From Chlamydiota bacterium (lineage in GTDB: Bacteria; Chlamydiota; Chlamydiia; Chlamydiales; Rhabdochlamydiaceae): DNA of 18,577 nt. Made by a program: the position numbers and the translations under genes. The notes under the pieces are model-generated. The model had not been told where the DNA came from, made no database searches, and saw only the letters and a program-made list of their open reading frames with translations. Location of the stretch: assembly GCA_023265495.1 (NCBI GenBank), contig JAHFTP010000010.1, positions 1-18,577 of the forward strand, given 5' to 3'. Positions 6,921 to 13,983 of this stretch are shown piece by piece (position 1 is the first letter of the stretch; every line of letters begins with the position of its first letter).

Positions 6921-7796
6921 ATGCACTGGAAAGCACCCCAAGATTCTACTCTTCTAGAGGCCCTTATAACCCTTGCTACGGATAGCTCAAAAAACACCAT
7001 TCGCAGTTGGATTAAAGAGGGGAGAATTGAGCTGGAGGGGAAGGTAGTAAAAGATGGTAAACAAAAAGTCCGCCAGGGAGAAGTCCTTTCTCTCACTGAG
7101 CGAAAACATTACATGGATCACGGCATAGAAGTGCTTTTTGAAGATGATCATCTCATTTGCCTTTATAAGCCGGAAGGGCTGCTGAGTGTGGCCACGGAGC
7201 TCGACCCTTTTTTCAATGTGCACAGTTTTTTAAAGCAGCGATTTCATTCGAGGAGAGTCTATCCCGTGCACAGGCTTGATAGAGAAACTTCTGGGGTGAT
7301 GCTCTTTGCGTATAATGAAGAGGCGAAAGAGGATTTAAAAAAGCAGTTTGAAGTACATTCTATCGAAAGGAAATACTACGCCATTGTCGAAGGGAATGTA
7401 TTAGAAGATCAAGGGACATGGAAAAGTTATCTCGAAGAGGTTGATGCCTATCATGTATTTAGCTCAGACCATCCCGGCAGAGGAAAGCTGGCCATCACCC
7501 ATTTTAAAGTGCTCCAAAGAGCCTCTGAGACTACGTTACTAGAAGTAACCTTAGAAACAGGGAGAAAAAATCAGATACGCGTCCAAGCGTCTAAGGCGGG
7601 GCATCCGGTCCTTGGCGACAAAAAGTATAAGGCTAGTATCTCTTATGGGAAAAGGGTCTATCTACATGCAGCCCACCTGGGATTTGTGCATCCTTTTACG
7701 AAAAAGAAGATGGTCTTTACTAAGGAACCTGAAGAGTTCTTTTTTCAGGGGCTCAAGTTTTGGAAAGCAAAAAAATTCCTAAAAAGTGATAGGTAG
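6921..7796 (+). CDS. RluA/RluD-family RNA pseudouridine synthase
   Basis: Converts specific uridines in rRNA or tRNA to pseudouridine. The 291 residues contain an N-terminal S4-like RNA-binding part (about 10-60: IRSWIKEGRIELEGKVV, KVRQGEVLSL) and the catalytic domain from about residue 68. The signature HRLDRETSGVMLFA places the catalytic Asp at residue 120; also visible are VLFEDDHLICLYKPEGLLSV, the KYYAIVEG strand, and LETGRKNQIRVQ near the C-terminal third, all typical of the family. I chose ATG 6921 because AGGA lies eight bases upstream; a TTG at 6885 would add 12 unusual residues. Which uridine it modifies (RluA, C or D role) cannot be told from this sequence. Confidence 0.9.
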   Translation: MHWKAPQDSTLLEALITLATDSSKNTIRSWIKEGRIELEGKVVKDGKQKVRQGEVLSLTERKHYMDHGIEVLFEDDHLICLYKPEGLLSVATELDPFFNVHSFLKQRFHSRRVYPVHRLDRETSGVMLFAYNEEAKEDLKKQFEVHSIERKYYAIVEGNVLEDQGTWKSYLEEVDAYHVFSSDHPGRGKLAITHFKVLQRASETTLLEVTLETGRKNQIRVQASKAGHPVLGDKKYKASISYGKRVYLHAAHLGFVHPFTKKKMVFTKEPEEFFFQGLKFWKAKKFLKSDR

Positions 7797-7884
7797 TGTT
7801 TGCCTTTCTTTCCTTGAATATTCCTCTGTTTTCTTTAAGAGAGTTGAGGCATGCCTGTTTTTTAGGTTTATAAAACGGTGAATT

Positions 7885-9573
7885 ATGACAAAACCACTTC
7901 CTATCGGCATTAGCGATTTTAAAAGAATGATTGAGGAAGGCTATGCGTATGTAGATAAAACGCTTTTAATTCAAGAACTTGTAGAAAAGGGAACCGTTGC
8001 TTCTTTCATTCCTCGCCTGCGCCGTTTTGGTAAAACACTCAATCTCTCCATGCTTCGGTATTTCTTTGAAAAAACAGAGGAGGATCATAGTTTTCTTTTT
8101 TCCTCGTTGCGTATTTGGAAAGACGAAAAATGCAGAGCTTTGCAAGGGAAATTTCCTGTCATTTTTCTTTCGCTTAAAGATGTCAAACAAGCTTCCTGGG
8201 AGCAGACCTATGAGATTTTTCGTAGAGTTGTAGCCGCGGAATTTAGAAGACATAAATACCTCCTGGAAGGAGATACTCTCGATGAAGAAGAAAAAGAGGA
8301 TTATCGTAAAATCCTTAGAAAAGAAGATGACCAAGCTCTAATAGAGCAAAGTCTTCTTCTTTTAACCGAATGGCTACATCGCTACCATGGTCAGAGAGTG
8401 GTCCTTCTCATTGATGAATATGATGCTCCGGCTCACGCAGCTTATGTAGGGGAATATTACGATACGCTTATCTCCTTCTTACGCAACTGGCTATCTGCCG
8501 GACTTAAAGATAATGGTTTTTTAGAACGGGGTGTCCTTACAGGCATTTTACGTATTGCAAAGGAGAGCATTTTTTCAGGACTTAATAATATCAGCACGTT
8601 CACCCTGCTCAGCGAGACCTTTGGCGACAAATTCGGCCTTTTGGAAGATGAGGTAGAAGCTCTTTTGCAAGAGTTCGACCTAGCTCATAAGCTTCCAGAA
8701 ATCAGGCAGTGGTACGATGGGTATCGGATCGGGTCTTGCGAGGGGATATATAATCCTTGGTCGGTACTAAAATGCATCGAGGCGAATGGTCAGCTCACTC
8801 CCTACTGGGTAAATACGAGCGATAATGCCCTCATAAAACAGCTCATCACAAAGGGGTCTTACGATCTAAAAATGGATGTAGAAGAACTTCTAAGGGGTGG
8901 CTATATCGAGAAAACAATTGAAGAAGGAATCGTATTTTCTGATCTAGAGAAAAATGCAGATGTCGTGTGGTCCTTGTTTCTCTTTAGTGGATACGTAACC
9001 GTTGCCGGCTCTTCTAGCTATGGGACTCCATGCAAAATGCAAATACCGAATGTCGAAGTGGAGCAGTTATTTAAGTCTATCATCTTAGGCTGGTTTAAAA
9101 GTAGCATAGTAGAATCGGAATATCATCTGCTTTTACAGAGCCTTATCTCTGGTGATGTGGACACATTTTCTCAGCTATTCCAAAAGTTTATCCTCTCTTC
9201 TGTGAGTGTCTTTGACGTCGGAGCTAACGAGCCGGAAAAGATCTACCATGCTTTCGTTTTAGGACTGCTAATTGGACTTCATGACAAGTATGAAGTTAAG
9301 TCTAATCGAGAAAGTGGCTATGGTAGATATGACGTTATGCTCATTCCTAAAAACCCTAAAGAGTTAGGCATCATCCTCGAGTTTAAGAAAATGGATGTCT
9401 CTGACCGTACCGATTTAGCTGTCGGAGTAGAGGCCGCTCTTAAACAAATTGAAGATAAACAGTATGCTAGAGAGCTTCTTGATCGTGGAGTAGGCAAAAT
9501 CTTATCTATGGGACTTGCTTTCCAAGGAAAAAAAGTCCTTATCCGATGTAAGTCTACAAGTGCCAAAACTTAG
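7885..9573 (+). CDS. AAA-ATPase-like protein with C-terminal PD-(D/E)XK nuclease domain
   Basis: A 562-residue protein matching the AAA-ATPase-like (PF09820) plus PD-(D/E)XK nuclease (PF08011, formerly DUF1703) architecture. The N-terminus has the family start GISDFKRMIEEGYAYVDKT, a reduced Walker A (RLRRFGKTLNLSML, Lys50), and Walker B VVLLIDEYDAP (Asp177, Glu178). The middle holds the family motif QWYDGYRIG and IYNPWSVL. The C-terminal nuclease core shows Asp483 in GRYDVMLIPK and ILEFKK with Glu499 and Lys501, the D...ExK triad, so both sites look intact. The family is very common and multicopy in some anaerobes, Bacteroidetes and symbionts; its role is not settled, and nucleic-acid or mobile-element functions are proposed. 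The ATG has only a weak GGTG four bases upstream. It starts the accessory block. Confidence 0.88.
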   Translation: MTKPLPIGISDFKRMIEEGYAYVDKTLLIQELVEKGTVASFIPRLRRFGKTLNLSMLRYFFEKTEEDHSFLFSSLRIWKDEKCRALQGKFPVIFLSLKDVKQASWEQTYEIFRRVVAAEFRRHKYLLEGDTLDEEEKEDYRKILRKEDDQALIEQSLLLLTEWLHRYHGQRVVLLIDEYDAPAHAAYVGEYYDTLISFLRNWLSAGLKDNGFLERGVLTGILRIAKESIFSGLNNISTFTLLSETFGDKFGLLEDEVEALLQEFDLAHKLPEIRQWYDGYRIGSCEGIYNPWSVLKCIEANGQLTPYWVNTSDNALIKQLITKGSYDLKMDVEELLRGGYIEKTIEEGIVFSDLEKNADVVWSLFLFSGYVTVAGSSSYGTPCKMQIPNVEVEQLFKSIILGWFKSSIVESEYHLLLQSLISGDVDTFSQLFQKFILSSVSVFDVGANEPEKIYHAFVLGLLIGLHDKYEVKSNRESGYGRYDVMLIPKNPKELGIILEFKKMDVSDRTDLAVGVEAALKQIEDKQYARELLDRGVGKILSMGLAFQGKKVLIRCKSTSAKT

Positions 9574-9632
9574 TTGTATTGATAAGAGAAGCCTAAATGA
9601 TTTTGTGAGGGATAGAAAACGTAATTTTGCTA

Positions 9633-9660
9633 AACTGTCAATACAAAATTGGAGACAGTT
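9633..9660 (+). promoter_or_regulatory. Inverted repeat around the ribosome binding site of the gene at 9661
   Basis: AACTGTC (9633-9639) and GACAGTT (9654-9660) form a perfect 7-bp inverted repeat with a 14-base loop. The right arm ends at the base before the ATG, and the Shine-Dalgarno GGAG (9651-9654) sits at the loop/stem border. This could be a translational hairpin or a protein-binding palindrome; chance is possible. Confidence 0.35.
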
Positions 9661-10794
9661 ATGAATGAGCACTTCGAAGAAAATGTATATGGTTTGATTG
9701 CAGAGTTGAAGCTATTTGATTACACAATCGAGAGCATCGACCATATATGGAATGTCATTTTTCCTCATAAGACAGCGCGCCCGGCTGCCTATCATCACAT
9801 GCGTATGACAAAATACAGAGACACTTTCTATATTGGACATATGGATGGAAAGCTGTGCACTTTGGAAATGCAAAAGAATACAGGTATTCAGGTCGCCCCG
9901 TCATTCGGCTCTTCGCATAGAGACGAAGACCCTGCAAAAGGGTGGGATGGTCTTATCTCTTCCGCCCGCAACTGGCTCAAAGTTGTGAAAAAAGACTGGA
10001 TTAAAGCCAATAGACAAGTGTGGTTATCCTACCCTCTCAATCGTCGGTATGGCATCGTAAGAAATTCTCTTGTCTGGGCATCGCTTGCAGATCTGTATCG
10101 AATTGATCAGGAACTGGGCAAAGCTAAAGTAAAAAAATTCATCAAACTAGTAGAGCAAGGGGATGTCAGAGATTATCACCATGCCACTCTGCCTTCTATG
10201 ACTGCAGACGATTATTTCCAATATTGCAAAATTGCGTACATCGCAGGGAAAAGAAAGGATGACCATGTTGAGGTGAATTTGTCCGGGCGACAAATGTATG
10301 AACGCTATGCAGATGGTAGAGATGAAGGTTTATTAAAAATTGCAGGGGACTCTAAAGAGGAATTTGCAGATTGGATTGATGGCAAGCATCCAAAAAAAAC
10401 AATGGGAGGACATCCCTGGGAAATCAAGCGCGGGGGAAATACTACACATATTAACCTTTCTGTATCCCGTCCTTCGTATGGTAAAGAGGGCTTTGTCGTG
10501 CGGCTTTGCGGCCGTTCCTTCAGTAGGTTAAAGGAAACAATTTGTATGTTTTTGGCTATTCACGAGGCTGGATTGCCAATCACAATTGATGATCCGGAAG
10601 GTATTCGCAAGAGACTCTTAGGACAGGATAATATTGGCATTGTGCCCTGTTTCGACTCTTTACATAGAGCCAATCAACATTTTCATGAAGATGATTCTGT
10701 ATATGATGTCTTGCATTACGACGACCTAGGCAGATACAAAAACCGAATTAAGCCCTTTATTACATGGGAGCCTTTGCCTATACTTAAAGGGTGA
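9661..10794 (+). CDS. Protein of unknown function, conserved-looking, 377 residues
   Basis: I do not recognise a named family. The ATG at 9661 is preferred because GGAG lies six bases upstream; an in-frame TTG at 9649 would place that site inside the gene. The protein is soluble, without signal peptide or membrane helices. The N-terminal third is rich in aromatic and basic residues (IWNVIFPHKTARPAAYHH, WDGLISSARNWLKVVKKDW). The most conserved-looking part is residues about 215-325: YERYADGRDEGLL, a Gly-rich segment GGHPWEIKRGGNTTHINLSV, GFVVRLCGRS and GIRKRLLGQDNIGIVP. The clustered His, Glu and Asn in the Gly-rich segment could be a metal or catalytic site, but this is inference. It follows the nuclease-domain gene on the same strand at 87 bp. 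Its 3' end is overlapped antisense by a decayed frame. Confidence 0.75.
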   Translation: MNEHFEENVYGLIAELKLFDYTIESIDHIWNVIFPHKTARPAAYHHMRMTKYRDTFYIGHMDGKLCTLEMQKNTGIQVAPSFGSSHRDEDPAKGWDGLISSARNWLKVVKKDWIKANRQVWLSYPLNRRYGIVRNSLVWASLADLYRIDQELGKAKVKKFIKLVEQGDVRDYHHATLPSMTADDYFQYCKIAYIAGKRKDDHVEVNLSGRQMYERYADGRDEGLLKIAGDSKEEFADWIDGKHPKKTMGGHPWEIKRGGNTTHINLSVSRPSYGKEGFVVRLCGRSFSRLKETICMFLAIHEAGLPITIDDPEGIRKRLLGQDNIGIVPCFDSLHRANQHFHEDDSVYDVLHYDDLGRYKNRIKPFITWEPLPILKG

Positions 10795-11110
10795 AATTTT
10801 CCTTTTCTTCGAGTTTTTGCTAGCAGCGCCTCTGGATAGGGAGTGCTTTTGGACTCTTCTCGAAGGCCTTTGAAGAATTTGTCCATAAGAGCAGCAACCG
10901 GACCATAGCGTCTCGCAATTGAGTCTACCTCTGTAGGTAGAGGTATTGTGATTTTTCCTGCCTTGAGTACTCATCTAATAGGGCATCTCTACTCTCATCT
11001 TCTAGTTGCTCCCCCGTTCTTTTATTTAACAATCTTAAAATCAAGCAGTTGATGTATTTTATTGATTTTTTACCTGGATTTTTAATATCATATGATGCTA
11101 TAATTCGATC
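10716..11110 (-). pseudogene. Decayed minus-strand gene with a frameshift
   Basis: Two minus-strand frames join into one protein-like sequence. One is open from 11110 to a stop at 10925-10927 and contains LLNKRTGEQLEDESRDALLD followed by EYS. The other is open from 10970 to a stop at 10716-10718 and reads KAGKITIPLPTEVDSIARRY, then GPVAALMDKFFKGLREESKS, then TPYPEALLAKTRRKGK. The frames overlap at 10925-10970, where a single-base indel would give one chain of roughly 115-130 residues. No start codon is seen, and upstream DNA is now the toxin promoter, so the 5' end is probably lost. The last part, from about 10795 down, runs antisense to the preceding gene and may be read-through. Family not recognised. 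The case rests on amino-acid texture, not homology. Confidence 0.45.
11075..11104 (+). promoter_or_regulatory. Toxin-antitoxin promoter with palindromic operator
   Basis: A perfect TATAAT (11099-11104) lies 17 bases before the toxin ATG, with a weak -35 TGGATT (11075-11080) at 18-base spacing. Between them is a perfect 10-bp palindrome ATCATATGAT (11087-11096), directly next to the -10. A regulator bound there would block RNA polymerase. The HTH antitoxin encoded downstream is the obvious candidate. Confidence 0.55.
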
Positions 11111-11120
11111 TTAGGAAGGT

Positions 11121-11489
11121 ATGTATAAAAATCGACCTTTAGATGGGGAACTGAATAAGAAAATTAAAGCCGCTAAGGCTGCCTTGATTGAGAAAAGTGG
11201 GGTATACAGCAATCTAAATAAGGCCGTGGGAGAGCTCTACGAATTAGGAATAGAATCTCCGAGCCAGATTTGGAAGTTGATCCTAGAGCTGTTAGACGAG
11301 ATAAGCCCCAAGGATTACGCCGGTGGAAGACCTCCTCAAAGGTCTTACGAGAAGGCTATAGAAAATCAAGAGCTGTTTGCCTTTTGTTGGGACAGTATGA
11401 AGCTTGGTAAAAAAATGTATATTAAATTTGCTTTGAAAGAAGGTAGGTATTATTACGTATCTCTACATATTAGCAGAGGTCAGTTATGA
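11121..11489 (+). CDS. MqsR-like toxin of a type II toxin-antitoxin pair
   Basis: A 122-residue protein; a stop codon just upstream in frame leaves the ATG at 11121 as the start, with AGGAAGG before it. The second half follows the MqsR plan: a helix ending in LGI, a hydrophobic helix (IWKLILELL), then I-S-P-K-D-Y resembling MqsR's S-E-S-D-F-Y, a polar helix ending in CWDSMKLGKKMYIKFAL (MqsR: YRPRLVTGQVYLKVTV), and the last strand YYYVSLHISR. MqsR is a RelE-fold mRNA interferase that cuts at GC-containing sites. Similarity is at pattern level only and the N-terminus is longer than in MqsR (98 residues). Gene order, toxin first with a 4-bp overlap (ATGA) into the antitoxin gene, is the mqsRA order. 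RNase activity is inferred. Confidence 0.68.
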   Translation: MYKNRPLDGELNKKIKAAKAALIEKSGVYSNLNKAVGELYELGIESPSQIWKLILELLDEISPKDYAGGRPPQRSYEKAIENQELFAFCWDSMKLGKKMYIKFALKEGRYYYVSLHISRGQL

Positions 11490-12352
11490 GATGTTTACAT
11501 TGTGATGGAGATGAGTTTGAAGCAAAAAACTGTCGATTTAGTCCGGAAGTGAAGGGAGAAGAAGTCGAAGTGGTTGTTCCTGCGATGATTTGCACTAAGT
11601 GTCATACTCCACTTATGAACGATGAACAAATGAGTCAGCTAAGAAAAACGACTGCAGATGCATATCGCAAGGCGCATGGATTATTGACCTCTGCGGAAAT
11701 TGTCAGTTTTCGCTCGTTGTTTGGCATGTCACAAGCTGCATTTGCCAATTATTTAAAGGTTGGAGAAGCGAGCATCAAACGCTGGGAGACGTATTTTGTA
11801 CAAGATGTAGGCCAAGATGAACACATACGGTTAAAATGTGATGAGGCCTATGCAGAATATAGCGCCCTCAGTGTTCATTGGAAAAGCCACCCTCCTGACG
11901 TATATAGTGGGAATCGACGCTTTAGCTGGGAGCTTTTTAAGCAAGCAGTTCGATATCTCATAGAGTTTGCGAAAAGCCCTCTTTTTTTGAACAAAGCTTT
12001 GTTCTACGCAGATTTCAAACATTATCAACTCTATGGTGTGAGCATTACCGGTGCGAGATATGCTCACTTGGAATATGGTCCCTGCCCGCAACAATATGAA
12101 AACCTTATTTATTTCATGCTCCACGAGGGCGTATTGATTCAAGCGGACAGCCACACCTTAAAAAACATAGGAACTGCCAATCTAGGCATTTTTGGCGATT
12201 CTGAAAAAGAAGTTCTTAACCTCGTAGCCAATTTAGCCAAGGCGGATGGAGGCAAAGCATTGCTTAAACTTTCTCATCAGGAAGATGCTTATAAAAATAG
12301 TGAATCGATGGCGCTTATTAGCTATGAATTTGCTAAGCACTTAAAAATATAG
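11486..12352 (+). CDS. Antitoxin: MqsA-type zinc finger, HTH and Panacea (SocA/DUF4065) domain
   Basis: A 288-residue three-part protein. Residues 1-45 are a YgiT/MqsA-type zinc finger with Cys3, Cys6, Cys36 and Cys39 (MRCLHC, ICTKC). Residues about 71-103 are an XRE-like helix-turn-helix (FRSLFGMSQAAFANYLKVGE, then ASIKRWE), as in the DNA-binding half of MqsA. Residues about 148-285 match the Panacea/SocA/DUF4065 domain: ALFYADFKHYQLYGVSITGA, RYAHLEYGPCP, and near the end LSHQEDAYKN followed by ISYEFAKHL. Panacea is known as a widespread antitoxin domain paired with unrelated toxins. The protein should neutralise the upstream toxin and repress the shared promoter. Its stop lies one base from the convergent aroC stop. 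Confidence 0.85.
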   Translation: MRCLHCDGDEFEAKNCRFSPEVKGEEVEVVVPAMICTKCHTPLMNDEQMSQLRKTTADAYRKAHGLLTSAEIVSFRSLFGMSQAAFANYLKVGEASIKRWETYFVQDVGQDEHIRLKCDEAYAEYSALSVHWKSHPPDVYSGNRRFSWELFKQAVRYLIEFAKSPLFLNKALFYADFKHYQLYGVSITGARYAHLEYGPCPQQYENLIYFMLHEGVLIQADSHTLKNIGTANLGIFGDSEKEVLNLVANLAKADGGKALLKLSHQEDAYKNSESMALISYEFAKHLKI

Positions 12353-12353
12353 G

Positions 12354-13451
12354 TCAAAGCCTAGCACAGCGGCCAAGTAGCAGTGCATCGACGAGGACTA
12401 AAGCGGCCATGGCTTCGACGATGGGCACAGCTCGTATTGTGACACAAGGGTCATGGCGAGAGCCTTCAGGGAGTAGGAATGTCGCCCTCTCTTTGTCTGT
12501 GGAGAGTGTGTCTTGTGCTTTTTTTATACTAGAGGTGGGTTTAAATGCCACGCGCAGCTGCAGAGGCATGCCTGTGCTGATCCCTCCTAGTGTGCCTCCG
12601 GCAAAGTTAGTCTTTGTGCAGACCTTGCCTTTTTCATCTAAGGAGAAGCTGTCATTATGCTCTGAGCCCTTCATCCTGGCCGCAGCAAAGCCGGAGCCGA
12701 ACTCGACTCCTTTTGTGGCAGGAAGGGAAAGCATCGCCTTGGCTAGGTTTGCTTCTAACTTCTCATATACAGGGTCTCCAAGCGTTGGTGGAAGGCCTGT
12801 TGCTGCGAGCTCCACCACCCCTCCGAGGGAGTCTCCCTCTTCTTTGACTTTATCTAGCTTTTGGATCATCTGCAATGTAGCTTCGGGGTCGGGACAGAAG
12901 AGAGGGCTTTGCAGCATTTTTTCTCGTAAAAATTGTATGTTGGAGATGTCTTGTTCCTTTGCAGCGATTCCGCCGATCTCTTTGATATAGGCGACGAGCT
13001 GTATGCCATAGTGGGCAAGGATTTTTTTAGCAACAGCTCCTGCCGCCACTCTACAAACGGTCTCCCTAGCAGAGGATCTCCCTCCTCCCCTGTAGTCAAA
13101 GATGCCATACTTCTCTAAGTAGGTATAGTTAGCATGTCCGGGGCGGAGAAGGTTCTTGATCGGCTCATACTTGCTTGAGTCTGCTTCTTTATTGAAAATG
13201 ACGAGGCTAATAGGTGCGCCGGTGGTTTTCCCTTCAAAGACGCCGGAGAAAATCTCCGCTCTGTCCTCTTCTCCTCGCGGCGTCGTATAGGGGGACTTGC
13301 CCCCTTGTCTTAGGACGAGCTCTTTATTGATGTCTTCTTCACTTAAAGGCAGGCCCGCAGGGCAGCCGTCGATAACGACGCCTAAGGCTTTGCCGTGGGA
13401 CTCCCCCCAGGTGGTGATTGTAAATACTAGGCCAAACGAATTACTCGCCAT
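12354..13451 (-). CDS. aroC: Chorismate synthase
   Basis: Converts 5-enolpyruvylshikimate-3-phosphate to chorismate, using reduced FMN; last step of the shikimate pathway. The 365 residues are full length. Family signatures are visible: TTWGESHGKALGVVIDGCPA at the N-terminus, RPGHANYTYLEKYG, GGGRSSARETVCRVAAGA, the SLGGVVE block, KGVEFGSGF, GGTLGGISTGMPL, and GSRHDPCVTIRAVPIVEAMA near the end. The ATG overlaps the 3' end of the shikimate kinase gene by 11 bp. It is the last gene of the operon, and no intrinsic terminator is seen between its stop and the convergent antitoxin gene. Confidence 0.97.
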   Translation of the reverse strand: MASNSFGLVFTITTWGESHGKALGVVIDGCPAGLPLSEEDINKELVLRQGGKSPYTTPRGEEDRAEIFSGVFEGKTTGAPISLVIFNKEADSSKYEPIKNLLRPGHANYTYLEKYGIFDYRGGGRSSARETVCRVAAGAVAKKILAHYGIQLVAYIKEIGGIAAKEQDISNIQFLREKMLQSPLFCPDPEATLQMIQKLDKVKEEGDSLGGVVELAATGLPPTLGDPVYEKLEANLAKAMLSLPATKGVEFGSGFAAARMKGSEHNDSFSLDEKGKVCTKTNFAGGTLGGISTGMPLQLRVAFKPTSSIKKAQDTLSTDKERATFLLPEGSRHDPCVTIRAVPIVEAMAALVLVDALLLGRCARL

Positions 13452-13983
13452 AACTTGCCCTCACGCTATCCATATATTCACAGAGCATTGTTAAAATTTG
13501 GTCTTCTCTCTTGTTTTCTGTATCTATACAGAAAGCCGGGATAGATTCATAGATGGGTTTTCTCTCTTCATACATTTTTTCAAACGAAGCAACCGGGTGC
13601 TGCTGGTCAAAATAGGCGGGAAGGTCGCCTGTAAAGATCCTCTTTTTTAACACTTCTTTGGGCGCTTTGAGATAGACTAAACTTCCTATTTGCTCGAGGA
13701 AGTTCACATTTTGTGGGAGAAGAACAGATCCTCCTCCTACGGCGATGACAGCGTTCTTTATATGAGATAGGGTGGCAAGGGCCTTTGTCTCCAGCTCGCG
13801 AAAAAATGCTTCCCCATGTCGTTTCATGATGTCGCGAGAGAGGAGCGTCTCATGATACGTTTTGCAATACTGCTCTTCGATCACGTTGTCTATATCGATA
13901 AATTGCATGTGCATCCTTCTTGCGACTTTGATGCCGTAGTAGGTTTTTCCACATTTTTTGAATCCGAATAAAATGAGGTTCAT
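13441..13983 (-). CDS. aroK: Shikimate kinase
   Basis: Phosphorylates shikimate at the 3-OH with ATP. The 180 residues are the usual length of AroK/AroL. The P-loop is GFKKCGKT (residues 7-14); the shikimate-binding Asp follows in FIDIDNVIEE (normally DxD, here DID); HGEAFFRELETKAL and AVGGGSVL match the conserved R-x-x-E and GGG motifs; the lid region has LPAYFDQQHP and the YEERKPIYE adenine-binding part. Its start overlaps the aroA stop by 4 bp (ATGA), its end overlaps aroC by 11 bp. Called aroK by position and length; the aroL name is equally usable in organisms with a single kinase. Confidence 0.93.
   Translation of the reverse strand: MNLILFGFKKCGKTYYGIKVARRMHMQFIDIDNVIEEQYCKTYHETLLSRDIMKRHGEAFFRELETKALATLSHIKNAVIAVGGGSVLLPQNVNFLEQIGSLVYLKAPKEVLKKRIFTGDLPAYFDQQHPVASFEKMYEERKPIYESIPAFCIDTENKREDQILTMLCEYMDSVRASYGE

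Noticed and set aside
7847..7860. AGGCATGCCT followed by a T run after the pseudouridine synthase gene, as a terminator
   Set aside because: The palindrome has no loop once minimum hairpin geometry is allowed, leaving only three pairs, so it is too weak to call.
9649..9660. TTG start four codons upstream for the unknown 377-residue protein
   Set aside because: The GGAG ribosome binding site would fall inside the coding sequence; ATG 9661 has it at ideal spacing.
10924..10941. TCTACCT-CTGT-AGGTAGA stem-loop as a terminator or attenuator
   Set aside because: No T run follows on either strand and it lies inside the decayed coding frame, so it is probably incidental.
10726..10974. An 82-residue ATG-started frame on the minus strand
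   Set aside because: Its sequence is rich in Ser, Arg, Cys and Asn and looks like an out-of-frame reading; the neighbouring frame at the same place gives a far more protein-like sequence, which I report as a decayed gene.
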